Shown here: positions 23,164 through 30,121 of the stretch, piece by piece
Layout: each line of letters begins with the position of its first letter
Numbering within the stretch: position 1 is the stretch's first letter
Virus record (IMG/VR): IMGVR_UViG_3300048033_000857
Coordinates: 19,338 to 83,337 of that record
Source: a virus
Length of the DNA: 64,000 nucleotides
Direction: 5' to 3' (one strand)
Position numbers and translations under genes: made by a program
Notes under the pieces: generated by a model
The model's input: the letters and a program-made list of their open reading frames with translations, nothing else
Told to the model about the DNA's origin: nothing
Database searches by the model: none

Positions 23164-23333
23164 CCTTTTTCTGCGATTTTTCTTCCGATCATGCTGAGTA
23201 GTAGACTGCGAGCAAGATCAACACGACCACAATCGATCTGACGCAACACTGCTTCAAGACTCTCCTGACTGGTGTCATAGCCACCTGCGTTAGGTTCAAC
23301 TGCCCACAGCATAGGGTTCTCTGGTTTACTCAT
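23160..23333 (-). CDS. small early protein, 57 aa
   Basis: ATG 23333 lies eight bases inside the end of the 23326 gene, so it is translationally coupled. The product is mixed in charge (ESLEAVLRQIDCGRVDLARS, LLLSMIGRKIAEKG). Function unknown. Confidence 0.55.
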   Translation of the reverse strand: MSKPENPMLWAVEPNAGGYDTSQESLEAVLRQIDCGRVDLARSLLLSMIGRKIAEKG

Positions 23334-23871
23334 CTGCCATTTCTTCTTCTTTCCACATCTCGAAGTTCTCAACCAGAGCATACTCTTCGTCTAGGCGATT
23401 AAACAAGTCCGAACGCTCGTCTTCTGGCAGCTCGCATTGCTCTGTGAGGTTGTCGCAGTATTCGTCGCCACCTTCGCTATGCCAAAAGCCTGCAAAGTCC
23501 ATACCAGGCTCGTGATAACTTGCCTGGATGTCACAGTTATCCATATCGTCACAGAACTGCTCGTAAGCACCAATAGGCGGAGCCCATGCACTGTCAAACC
23601 AACCAGTGATCTCGGCTGTTCCGTCTTCGTTGTCGATATACTCCAATCCTTCGTCGGAGACATCCCACTTGGTGCCCCAACTGTTGACTCGCCACGAATA
23701 CCAATCTGGACCGTCTGGGTTAGGAGCAGTTGTGCCTTCTAGCTCTTTAGGCATAGGCGCCATTGCATTGAGTAGACCAAAGTCCTCGCCTACGTGAGCA
23801 TCGTCCCACAGTTGCTTGATGGTCTCAGTTGGACCGGAGATTGTGATTGAGTTGTTGCACCAATTTGGCAT
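23326..23871 (-). CDS. YubB / Api92-like ferredoxin-fold protein (DUF1281)
   Basis: A 181-residue acidic protein opening MPNWCNNSITISGP, the hallmark of the YubB ferredoxin-like (Api92) family of phage and plasmid proteins. It continues with NSWGTKWDVSDEGLEYIDNE, TAEITGWFDSAWAPPIGAYE and an acidic tail. Family function is unknown. GGGAGAAC precedes the ATG; it lies 14 bases after the 23886 gene in the same transcript. Confidence 0.8.
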   Translation of the reverse strand: MPNWCNNSITISGPTETIKQLWDDAHVGEDFGLLNAMAPMPKELEGTTAPNPDGPDWYSWRVNSWGTKWDVSDEGLEYIDNEDGTAEITGWFDSAWAPPIGAYEQFCDDMDNCDIQASYHEPGMDFAGFWHSEGGDEYCDNLTEQCELPEDERSDLFNRLDEEYALVENFEMWKEEEMADE

Positions 23872-23885
23872 AGTAGTTCTCCCTC

Positions 23886-24068
23886 TTAGTATTCGTCGAT
23901 TAAAAATGCGTCTTCGTCTTCCTGGAAGCGTTCGGAAAGCTCGTTTGCGTCTAGCATGTCTTCAACTTCGTCTGTTGACATATACTTGAGTGCCATAGTC
24001 AGCATGTCTTCTGCTGATACTAGGCCTTCTTCTACCAATGCTAGTGCTGCGTCTCTTGAATCAAACAT
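23886..24068 (-). CDS. small acidic early protein, 60 aa
   Basis: A strongly acidic helical protein (ALALVEEGLVSAEDMLTMAL, DEVEDMLDANELSERFQEDE). It may mimic DNA charge or bind a partner; inference only. Leader AGAGGGCAACAAT before ATG. Confidence 0.65.
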   Translation of the reverse strand: MFDSRDAALALVEEGLVSAEDMLTMALKYMSTDEVEDMLDANELSERFQEDEDAFLIDEY

Positions 24069-24101
24069 ATTGTTGCCCTCTTTTGTTTAACTTATACATA
24101 C

Positions 24102-24130
24102 ACTATAGCACGGGTGTATGCAGTTGTCAA
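24102..24130 (-). promoter_or_regulatory. early promoter for the 24068 to 23160 operon
   Basis: TTGACA, 17-base spacer, TATAGT; TTAGGGG before the -35. Confidence 0.87.
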
Positions 24131-24182
24131 CCCCTAAATTAAACTTTTTTAAAGTGTGTTACAGCGGGGCCTGCGGGTGTGC

Positions 24183-24218
24183 GCACTATAGCACAGTGTG
24201 CGCTATAGTGCAAGTTTT
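24183..24218. terminator. hairpin with T run
   Basis: GCACTATAGC (24183-24192) pairs with GCTATAGTGC (24202-24211), followed on the + strand by AAGTTTTTTT. A CAGCGGGGCCT element, as in the 26.8-27.5 kb repeats, lies just to the left (24162). Confidence 0.55.
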
Positions 24219-24219
24219 T

Positions 24220-24492
24220 TTAACTTTCGTATTTTACTCCTACTAAGCGCAAATAGCGTCCTCCAAATGTAGTATGCACTTTGTCACATCCTACTAGCAG
24301 CTTTAACCATTTGCAGTCACCTTCTGTAAAACGTTCTCCTACAATACCAAAGCACAAGTTGCGTTTAGCTGCATCCTTAGCATTGTCTTTCCAAACTACG
24401 TTAGTCCAACTGTTCCAAAAACTAGCATTCTTTTCTGCTAGTACAGTTGCAACCAATTTACGTGCTTGTTTAGTGTTTAGTTCATAGCGCAT
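24220..24492 (-). CDS. early protein, 90 aa
   Basis: ATG 24492 follows GGAGGGCTTTAT. A basic soluble protein (NTKQARKLVATVLAEKNASF, WKDNAKDAAKRNLCFGIVGE). No family was recognised. Confidence 0.6.
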   Translation of the reverse strand: MRYELNTKQARKLVATVLAEKNASFWNSWTNVVWKDNAKDAAKRNLCFGIVGERFTEGDCKWLKLLVGCDKVHTTFGGRYLRLVGVKYES

Positions 24493-24527
24493 ATAAAGCC
24501 CTCCATATGCTGTTACGTTATACAAGC

Positions 24528-24556
24528 ACTATAGCATAAACTACAGTGCTTGTCAA
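24528..24556 (-). promoter_or_regulatory. early promoter for gene 24220
   Basis: TTGACA, 17-base spacer, TATAGT. Confidence 0.82.
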
Positions 24557-24568
24557 GTGTTTTTTAAA

Positions 24569-24922
24569 TTATGTTTCTAAGCTAGCAACTCCGTCGTCTT
24601 GCATGCCTTGCTCCGTAAATGTTACGTCAAAGCCTAGCGCAACACTTATGCTCTCCTCAAAGCCATCGTCTGTGTATATGCGCCAATCGCCTGTGCCGTT
24701 TGCGTTGTGCTCCACATAAATCATTGTGCTAGTGTCGCCATCCTCATATGTCATCTCATGTACTTCCACAGCACTAACACCTACACGCAAGTCACCTGCA
24801 TATCCCCATATGCTGCTGCCGTTGCACTCCGCAAAGCCGTTTGCGTCCCAACGTGTTACAACACAGCTATAGTCTTCGTCTGCGTGTGTTGTACGTGTTG
24901 TTTTGTTTTTTAATGTAAGCAT
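24569..24922 (-). CDS. early protein, 117 aa
   Basis: ATG 24922 follows AGAGGGCAAACT. A Thr/Asp/Glu-rich beta-type protein (TLKNKTTRTTHADEDYSCVV, VEVHEMTYEDGDTSTMIYVE). Function unknown. Confidence 0.6.
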   Translation of the reverse strand: MLTLKNKTTRTTHADEDYSCVVTRWDANGFAECNGSSIWGYAGDLRVGVSAVEVHEMTYEDGDTSTMIYVEHNANGTGDWRIYTDDGFEESISVALGFDVTFTEQGMQDDGVASLET

Positions 24923-24957
24923 AGTTTGCCCTCTTTGCTTTGTTAACTTATACATAC

Positions 24958-24986
24958 ACTATAGCACAAGTGTGCGCTGCTGTCAA
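24958..24986 (-). promoter_or_regulatory. early promoter for gene 24569
   Basis: TTGACA, 17-base spacer, TATAGT. Confidence 0.82.
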
Positions 24987-25014
24987 CTAAAAAATGCTAA
25001 CAGCAGCAACTTTT

Positions 25015-25365
25015 TTATGCAGCAAGCGCACTAGTATACTTTGCATAGTTGTTGCGTAGTTTAGCATACTGCGGATAAGCTGCGTCTGCTTGCTGCTGTA
25101 GCTTAAACAATAGCACACTGTTAGCACTAGTGCATGTGTAGTTGGGATAGCTTTTAGCTAAGTGTATAAACTGTTTAGCGGGCACACTTGTTAGCTGCAC
25201 TGTGCTTGCATGCACACGGTAGTCGCTTGCTATGCTTGCGTTAGCAAACAAATACATAGTTACGTTTAGCATGTTAGTGTTTTTGTTTACGCTTTTAACT
25301 AGTGCTAAACGCTGTGTGTTTTTATAGTTTACTAGTACTACGCTGTTACGTTTAATGTTTTGCAT
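25015..25365 (-). CDS. early protein of the MQN group, 116 aa
   Basis: ATG 25365 in the leader TAGAGGGCTATAATATG shared with two neighbours. The product is basic, rich in Ala/Asn/Thr/Tyr (RNSVVLVNYKNTQRLALVKS, LRNNYAKYTSALAA). Its start MQN and leader match the genes at 25458 and 25849, but the bodies differ. Function unknown. Confidence 0.6.
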   Translation of the reverse strand: MQNIKRNSVVLVNYKNTQRLALVKSVNKNTNMLNVTMYLFANASIASDYRVHASTVQLTSVPAKQFIHLAKSYPNYTCTSANSVLLFKLQQQADAAYPQYAKLRNNYAKYTSALAA

Positions 25366-25400
25366 ATTATAGCCCTCTATGCTGTTAACGTTATATAAAC

Positions 25401-25429
25401 AATATAGCACAAGCAGCGCACTTTGTAAA
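25401..25429 (-). promoter_or_regulatory. early promoter for gene 25015 (weaker variant)
   Basis: TTTACA, 17-base spacer, TATATT: a one-base-off copy of the early consensus at both boxes. Confidence 0.7.
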
Positions 25430-25457
25430 GTAAAAAATGCGCTGCTGTGTAAGTTTT

Positions 25458-25721
25458 TTATGCTAGTGCTTCAAATGCTTCATCTATTATATTATGCGCA
25501 CTTGCGTCACTTGCAAAGCCCTCTTCTTCTGCAAAATCTATGCTGCTGCTACACATAATAACGTCTGTAAGCACATTAACGTTATGTGTTAAAAACACTT
25601 GCACAAGTGCGTCTGCTGTTTGTACGTCTGTTGCTACAACTGTGTTATTTACAGTTACAACAATTGCAGCGTTGCAAGCGTTTAAAAATACGTTGTTTGT
25701 TTTTGTAGTTGTGTTTTGCAT
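25458..25721 (-). CDS. early protein of the MQN group, 87 aa
   Basis: ATG 25721 after TAGAGGGCTATAAT. Val/Thr/Asn-rich N-terminal half (NAAIVVTVNNTVVATDVQTA), acidic tail. Same leader and first residues as its neighbours, as if promoter-leader units were duplicated and joined to different bodies. Confidence 0.6.
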   Translation of the reverse strand: MQNTTTKTNNVFLNACNAAIVVTVNNTVVATDVQTADALVQVFLTHNVNVLTDVIMCSSSIDFAEEEGFASDASAHNIIDEAFEALA

Positions 25722-25756
25722 ATTATAGCCCTCTATGCTTGTTAACTTATACATAC

Positions 25757-25785
25757 ACTATAGCATTAAAAGTGTAGTTTGTAAA
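25757..25785 (-). promoter_or_regulatory. early promoter for gene 25458
   Basis: TTTACA, 17-base spacer, TATAGT. Confidence 0.75.
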
Positions 25786-25801
25786 GAGAAAAGTTTTGTT
25801 T

Positions 25802-25843
25802 AAAAACAAGCACTTAGCATTTTTCTTGTAAGTGCTTGTTTTT
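25802..25843. terminator. 15-bp perfect hairpin, bidirectional terminator
   Basis: AAAAACAAGCACTTA (25802-25816) pairs fully with TAAGTGCTTGTTTTT (25829-25843). A run on one side and T run on the other allow termination in both directions; placed just after the 25849 minus gene. Confidence 0.85.
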
Positions 25844-25848
25844 GTTAG

Positions 25849-26016
25849 TTAAATTTCCTCTAAGCAGCGTTCTACTGTGTCTACTACAACGTAAGCGTCT
25901 GCTGCTGCGTTAAGCAGTACTAGTGCTTTTTGTGCTTCTTCAAATGTAGCAAAAGCACTAGCAACGCCTGTTGTTAAGTTACAAATAAAGTACGGAAAGT
26001 TTACAACGTTTTGCAT
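25849..26016 (-). CDS. early protein of the MQN group, 55 aa
   Basis: ATG 26016 after TAGAGGGTATAAT. The 55-residue product (MQNVVNFPYFICNLTTGVAS then an Ala-rich helix FEEAQKALVLLNAAADAY) ends LEEI. Third gene with the shared leader and MQN start. Function unknown. Confidence 0.65.
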   Translation of the reverse strand: MQNVVNFPYFICNLTTGVASAFATFEEAQKALVLLNAAADAYVVVDTVERCLEEI

Positions 26017-26050
26017 ATTATACCCTCTATGCTGTTTAAGTTATACATAC

Positions 26051-26079
26051 ACTATAGCACAAACGGACACAGCTGTCAA
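26051..26079 (-). promoter_or_regulatory. early promoter for gene 25849
   Basis: TTGACA, 17-base spacer, TATAGT. Confidence 0.85.
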
Positions 26080-26161
26080 CTACTAAATGCATTTAAACGA
26101 ACAAAAGAACCCTTTGTTTTCAATAGGTTAGCACCTAAAGATTCCTAACGATATCAAACGG

Positions 26162-26494
26162 TTACATGCTCCAGTATGTCTCGCTGCTAGGTGACATGTA
26201 GTTGGGTGTGTTAACTGGCTCCATAAACTCTTTGCCACCAAACCCCTCTAGCACACGGCGCAGCACTTTCTTCTCTATAGTAGTGTGGAAATAGTCTGCC
26301 TCTGCTATACCATAACGGAACACAGCATGATTCGGATCAGTCTTCAACAACCCCTCTGCCTTTGCAATTCGAGTGACTGCTGCCTTCGCTGCTGCCATTG
26401 TCTTGTAGCTGCAACGGTGATCCGGACGAGCAATACCTGTGCGATCTGGCTTGCCAATAATGTAGGTTGAAGTCTTTTCATATACGTAGTACAT
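26162..26494 (-). CDS. early protein, 110 aa
   Basis: A basic N-terminal half (YVYEKTSTYIIGKPDRTGIA, YKTMAAAKAAVTRIAKAEGL) and a C-terminus with VLRRVLEGFGGKEFMEP. Leader AGAGGGCACTACT. Function unknown. Confidence 0.65.
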   Translation of the reverse strand: MYYVYEKTSTYIIGKPDRTGIARPDHRCSYKTMAAAKAAVTRIAKAEGLLKTDPNHAVFRYGIAEADYFHTTIEKKVLRRVLEGFGGKEFMEPVNTPNYMSPSSETYWSM

Positions 26495-26528
26495 AGTAGT
26501 GCCCTCTTTGTTTCTAACTTATACATAC

Positions 26529-26557
26529 ACTATACAGTCATACTAGCACCTTGTCAA
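26529..26557 (-). promoter_or_regulatory. early promoter for gene 26162
   Basis: TTGACA, 17-base spacer, TATAGT. Confidence 0.85.
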
Positions 26558-26710
26558 CCGATATTTTCGTTTGAGTTCACTAAAATTCCCTCTCACATAC
26601 TCATCGAACGTATACGGCTGAGTCTGACGCCATGCTTCCCATTCATCTCGGTTCTCCCAATACTGAGTCCACAGATAGGCACGAAAAGGTTTCAATTTAA
26701 ATTTATTCAT
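26543..26710 (-). CDS. small basic early protein, 55 aa
   Basis: ATG 26710 follows AGAGGAGAAACTG. Rich in aromatic and basic residues (FKLKPFRAYLWTQYWENRDE, ELKRKYRLTRC), possibly nucleic-acid binding. First gene of the minus early region. Confidence 0.6.
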   Translation of the reverse strand: MNKFKLKPFRAYLWTQYWENRDEWEAWRQTQPYTFDEYVRGNFSELKRKYRLTRC

Positions 26711-26739
26711 CAGTTTCTCCTCTACACTGTAGTATATAT

Positions 26740-26768
26740 AGTATACAACCAAACGACACCTTTGTCAA
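26740..26768 (-). promoter_or_regulatory. early promoter for gene 26543
   Basis: TTGACA, 17-base spacer, TATACT. Confidence 0.85.
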
Positions 26769-26775
26769 GACCACA

Positions 26776-27466
26776 AGCAGCGGGGCCTATAGTATGTTCG
26801 AACTGCTCTATAGTGTATAGTTCATCCTATACACGCACTCGACACTATAAGTCATTGATATCATTACACTATACACTATAGTAGAGTCACAGTGCGTGTA
26901 TAGTGTGTATAGTGTGTATAGTGTGTATATAGAGGCCTCTGGCCGAACGGTAGTAAGTGTTTGAATAATAAGGGAATTATATACACACTCAAAACCGGCC
27001 TACAGCAGCGGGGCCTAGTAGGATCTAGAGTGGATTTATGGTAGAGATGGTTCAGGTTTTGGATGAATTGGTGTGAATAAACCATTGATTTTTATACACT
27101 TTGGTGTACAATAACGCTAGGTTTTTATACACCATCTCGCGGTGACGAGAGGCATAGTTTAAATACTTTTCGACCCATTTCTGTACGTCTAATATCTGTA
27201 TGTTTTTGTACACCCTGTTAGATTATTCACGCATAATGCACACACAACCTAGCAGCGGGGCCTCTACACTAGCATGAGAGTGTGCAGCCACGCTCGCACA
27301 AGTGTCTCACTCTACTATAGTGTATAGTGTGTATAGTGCGCTACTGCTACTACTACTACTACTACTGTAGTCTATAGTGTATAGCGTATATGCGTTAACC
27401 GTAGTGTATAGTTCGAACTCATCTATATACGTGCGCATGTATAGTGTGTGATCTAGCAGCGGGGTC
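26776..27466. repeat. gene-free repeat region, candidate origin or control region
   Basis: About 690 bases with no credible gene. GCAGCGGGGCCT or GCAGCGGGGTCT occurs four times in the same direction (near 26777, 27004, 27250, 27454), about 205-245 bases apart. Other elements: a 9-bp tandem TATAGTGTG (about 26899-26929), many TATAGTGTATAG words in both orientations, an inverted pair CTATAGTGTATAG / CTATACACTATAG (about 26808-26820 and 26868-26880), a TAC/CTA triplet run (about 27343-27366), and GTTCGAAC palindromes. Fits an origin, a packaging/recombination site or decayed promoters. Confidence 0.65.
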
Positions 27467-27467
27467 T

Positions 27468-27689
27468 TTATCGATATTTGTCTGCTGGATTATCACACAC
27501 TGTACTATCTGATTGTTCGCACAGTTTAAATGTAAGAGCTTTGCGTGGACCACGGGTTGTGTTTAGTGTGACTTCTCCACTCTTTTCATGAAACTCTATC
27601 TTAGTTATAGTTGCACGATCATTGTTAGGACCTACTAATATCTCTTGTCCTAGCTCTAGATTTAGATTGATAGTTCTCAGTGTTGCCAT
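27468..27689 (-). CDS. small phage protein, 73 aa
   Basis: AAGGAGACTTCCC precedes the ATG. A small beta-barrel-like sequence (LELGQEILVGPNNDRATITK, KSGEVTLNTTRGPRKALTFK), reminiscent of Sm or Tudor-like small domains, but not assignable. It diverges from the 27786 + operon. Confidence 0.6.
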   Translation of the reverse strand: MATLRTINLNLELGQEILVGPNNDRATITKIEFHEKSGEVTLNTTRGPRKALTFKLCEQSDSTVCDNPADKYR

Positions 27690-27734
27690 GGGAAGTCTCC
27701 TTGTTTACTACTAATATTTATTGACACATTCAGC

Positions 27735-27762
27735 TTGACAATCTAAATCTAGACACTATAAT
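27735..27762 (+). promoter_or_regulatory. sigma70-type promoter for the radical SAM operon
   Basis: TTGACA (27735-27740), 16-base spacer, TATAAT (27757-27762); AAGGAG ribosome site follows. A second TTGACA lies 14 bases upstream. Confidence 0.8.
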
Positions 27763-27785
27763 AAGTAGTACAAAGGAGTGGATAT

Positions 27786-28067
27786 ATGTATGAATCGATC
27801 AATGATGTTGTAGAGGGCACAAGTGTTGCTTGTAAGTTTCGAGTGGAGACTATGTTGGATACCCTAGGTCGTCCGGCACCAAATCTTTCGGACACGCCCT
27901 TGGCAGGGGTTGGAGTCTATGAGAGCTTGGGCGTTATTATGCAGCGTGATCATGCTCAGGGTGTGGTCAAGCTAGAAGACACAGCAAGCAAACGTCAGTT
28001 TGTTGTGGAGTATGCCAACATATGGGACATCGATGACGTTGAGTGGCAGGACCCATTGGATGGCTAG
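27786..28067 (+). CDS. hypothetical protein, 93 aa
   Basis: ATG 27786 after AAGGAGTGGATAT. Acidic soluble protein (MYESINDVVEGTSVACKFRV, GVYESLGVIMQRDHAQGVVK, YANIWDIDDVEWQDP). Possibly a small SH3/KOW-like beta fold; no firm family. First gene of a four-gene operon leading to two radical SAM genes. Confidence 0.65.
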   Translation: MYESINDVVEGTSVACKFRVETMLDTLGRPAPNLSDTPLAGVGVYESLGVIMQRDHAQGVVKLEDTASKRQFVVEYANIWDIDDVEWQDPLDG

Positions 28068-28935
28068 ACGTGTTGAAATACACACTGATAGCTCTTGCGT
28101 AGAGTTTGAGTTGGCTGATACCTCAGCTGCAAACGCTTGGTTTGACTATGCACGTGATGTGGTTAGATACACCACCAACAGTTTTTATTGTACGCATGTG
28201 TGGAGAGAAGCAGCCACAAGTGCAGAGCAGACCAATTGGCAGCAGATCAAACGTTTGACACAGGAGCTAGACCATCACATTCAAACACTAGTACGTCACA
28301 CAGGTCAAGACTATGCCAGTGTGAAGGCTGCAATTCGCAGTCTAGAGTCACAGCCCACACAAGCAGCCTGCAACACCATACACAGATTGTTTACCAGTGT
28401 GTGTCAATCAGGGCAATTAGCAGAGCACAACTCAGCTGACCTAGAACAGAGTGTACACGCTATCAATGGTTGTGTACACGAGATAGAAGTCAGCTTTGGT
28501 CAACCCTTGCGTGAGCAATGGGATGGCAGAGTATTTCAAGTGTTGTTCACCGACGCACTCACACGTGAAGGCGTGGACTTTAGTGTGTGGAACACCAGCC
28601 TTAGACATCAACAGTTTGATCATCGCACTCAAAACACTGACTATGATGTGTGGCTCAATGACGACATATTGGGCAAAGATCTACCCAGATGTTTTCTTGA
28701 TCAAGATGACCCTTGCGAATCAGACATCACAGGCAATCAGTTTCTAACACCCAGCCTTTATTTCGATCTAGATCGACACTATCATCGTATAGTAACAAGC
28801 CCAGAGTTTAACACATGGCTGGACGATACCAAGTGTGGCAAAACACTAGACAGATGGCCCTTGGGCACCATTACTAACATAACACAACTGCCTGAGGAAT
28901 ACACTCAGGTCTTGGAGTATAAATTTTATGACTGA
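28060..28935 (+). CDS. hypothetical protein, 291 aa, in the radical SAM operon
   Basis: ATG 28060 overlaps the previous stop; longer upstream readings would run through the neighbour. The product is His/Asp/Gln/Thr-rich and helical (REAATSAEQTNWQQIKRLTQ), with many Trp and Cys, and no recognised domain. It overlaps the first radical SAM gene by eight bases, so it may be a substrate, scaffold or partner of those enzymes. Confidence 0.6.
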   Translation: MARRVEIHTDSSCVEFELADTSAANAWFDYARDVVRYTTNSFYCTHVWREAATSAEQTNWQQIKRLTQELDHHIQTLVRHTGQDYASVKAAIRSLESQPTQAACNTIHRLFTSVCQSGQLAEHNSADLEQSVHAINGCVHEIEVSFGQPLREQWDGRVFQVLFTDALTREGVDFSVWNTSLRHQQFDHRTQNTDYDVWLNDDILGKDLPRCFLDQDDPCESDITGNQFLTPSLYFDLDRHYHRIVTSPEFNTWLDDTKCGKTLDRWPLGTITNITQLPEEYTQVLEYKFYD

Positions 28936-30121
28936 CAAACGATGCCTTGCGCCTTGGATACACCTACACACTTGGCCCAATGGCAGCACCTATCCCTGTT
29001 GTCTAACAGACATGCGAGACATAGTAGGCAACACCAACAACAACACTCTCAAAGAAATATTCAACGACAAACCCATGCGTGATCTACGTTTGGATTTTAT
29101 AGCAGGCAAAGAACCCAAGACCTGTAGTCGTTGTTTCGAACAAGAGCGTATGGGTCAAAGCAGCCTGCGCAATCATATCGATCGCAATTTTGGACAACAC
29201 AAAGATCTTATCGCAACTACACTACAAGATGGAACAGTAGAAGACATGCGTCTAGTATACTGGGACTTTCGATTCTCTAACATCTGTAACATGAAGTGTC
29301 GCAGTTGTGGACCGCAGTTGAGTTCGGGTTGGTACGAAGATGAAAAGAAACTCAACGGACGTTTGCCTCCGGATGTACCAGATCGAACAATAGAGAGTAA
29401 CCTATGGGAAGATCTACTACCACATTTTGATTGGGTAGAAGAAATTTACTTTGCAGGCGGTGAGCCTCTTATAATGGAGGAACACTATCGTATTCTAAAC
29501 AGACTGTTAGAACTAGAAAAAACTGATGTGCGCATACGATATAACACTAACTTTTCAACCATGCGTTACAAAAAGCTAGATGCTATTGATGCTTGGAGTA
29601 ACTTTAAAAATGTAGAAATTGGTGCTAGCCTAGACGGCATGGGCAAACAAGCTGAGTACATTCGTTCTGGTACTAAATGGCAGCAGGTACTAGACAATAG
29701 AGAACGTATGAAACTCAAAGTGCCGCATGCAAACTTCTACATCAATTGTACTGTGAGTGTGCAGAATGCATATCACATTGTAGATTTTTATAAATGGGCT
29801 GTTGAATCAGACTTTATTCCTTATGTTGATAGTTTTAGAATTAATATAGTTCAAAACCCTCTCAAATTAAGGATGCAGATGCTTCCTACTCATCATAAAC
29901 AGGCTCTTACCAAACTGTATAAAGAAACAGCAGAATGGGCCAAGACCAAAGGCAGTAACGGATTGGTAGTAGATCAGTGGGAAAGTTTGATTAATTTCTT
30001 AAATGATCAAGATCAGCCTGAAAACTTAGAGCAGTTTAAAACATACATGGGTGCTATAGATAACATAAGGAATGAAAGTTTTGCTGAAACGTTTCCTGAA
30101 ATGAGAGACCTAATTGAATGA
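28928..30121 (+). CDS. twitch/SPASM-type radical SAM protein 1
   Basis: A 397-residue protein with unusual domain order. An N-terminal SPASM/twitch-like Cys module comes first (CLAPWIHLHTWPNGSTYPCC, then TCSRCFEQE), followed by the radical SAM core with CNMKCRSCG (CX3CX2C iron-sulfur/SAM site) near residue 120. Then come EEIYFAGGEPLIMEEH (GGE motif) and EIGASLDGMGKQAEYIR. The family occurs in marine phages and bacteria and may modify peptides. Next to it lies a paralogue with ATGA overlap. Confidence 0.85.
   Translation: MTDKRCLAPWIHLHTWPNGSTYPCCLTDMRDIVGNTNNNTLKEIFNDKPMRDLRLDFIAGKEPKTCSRCFEQERMGQSSLRNHIDRNFGQHKDLIATTLQDGTVEDMRLVYWDFRFSNICNMKCRSCGPQLSSGWYEDEKKLNGRLPPDVPDRTIESNLWEDLLPHFDWVEEIYFAGGEPLIMEEHYRILNRLLELEKTDVRIRYNTNFSTMRYKKLDAIDAWSNFKNVEIGASLDGMGKQAEYIRSGTKWQQVLDNRERMKLKVPHANFYINCTVSVQNAYHIVDFYKWAVESDFIPYVDSFRINIVQNPLKLRMQMLPTHHKQALTKLYKETAEWAKTKGSNGLVVDQWESLINFLNDQDQPENLEQFKTYMGAIDNIRNESFAETFPEMRDLIE

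Noticed and set aside
26899-26929. Tandem TATAGTGTG copies considered as a CRISPR array
   Set aside because: Units are 9 bases and contiguous, with no unique spacers and no cas genes; they are simple tandem repeats.
27343-27366. TAC/CTA triplet run as coding for a Tyr/Leu-rich peptide
   Set aside because: No start with ribosome site, surrounding frame is broken, and the block is repeat-rich non-coding DNA.
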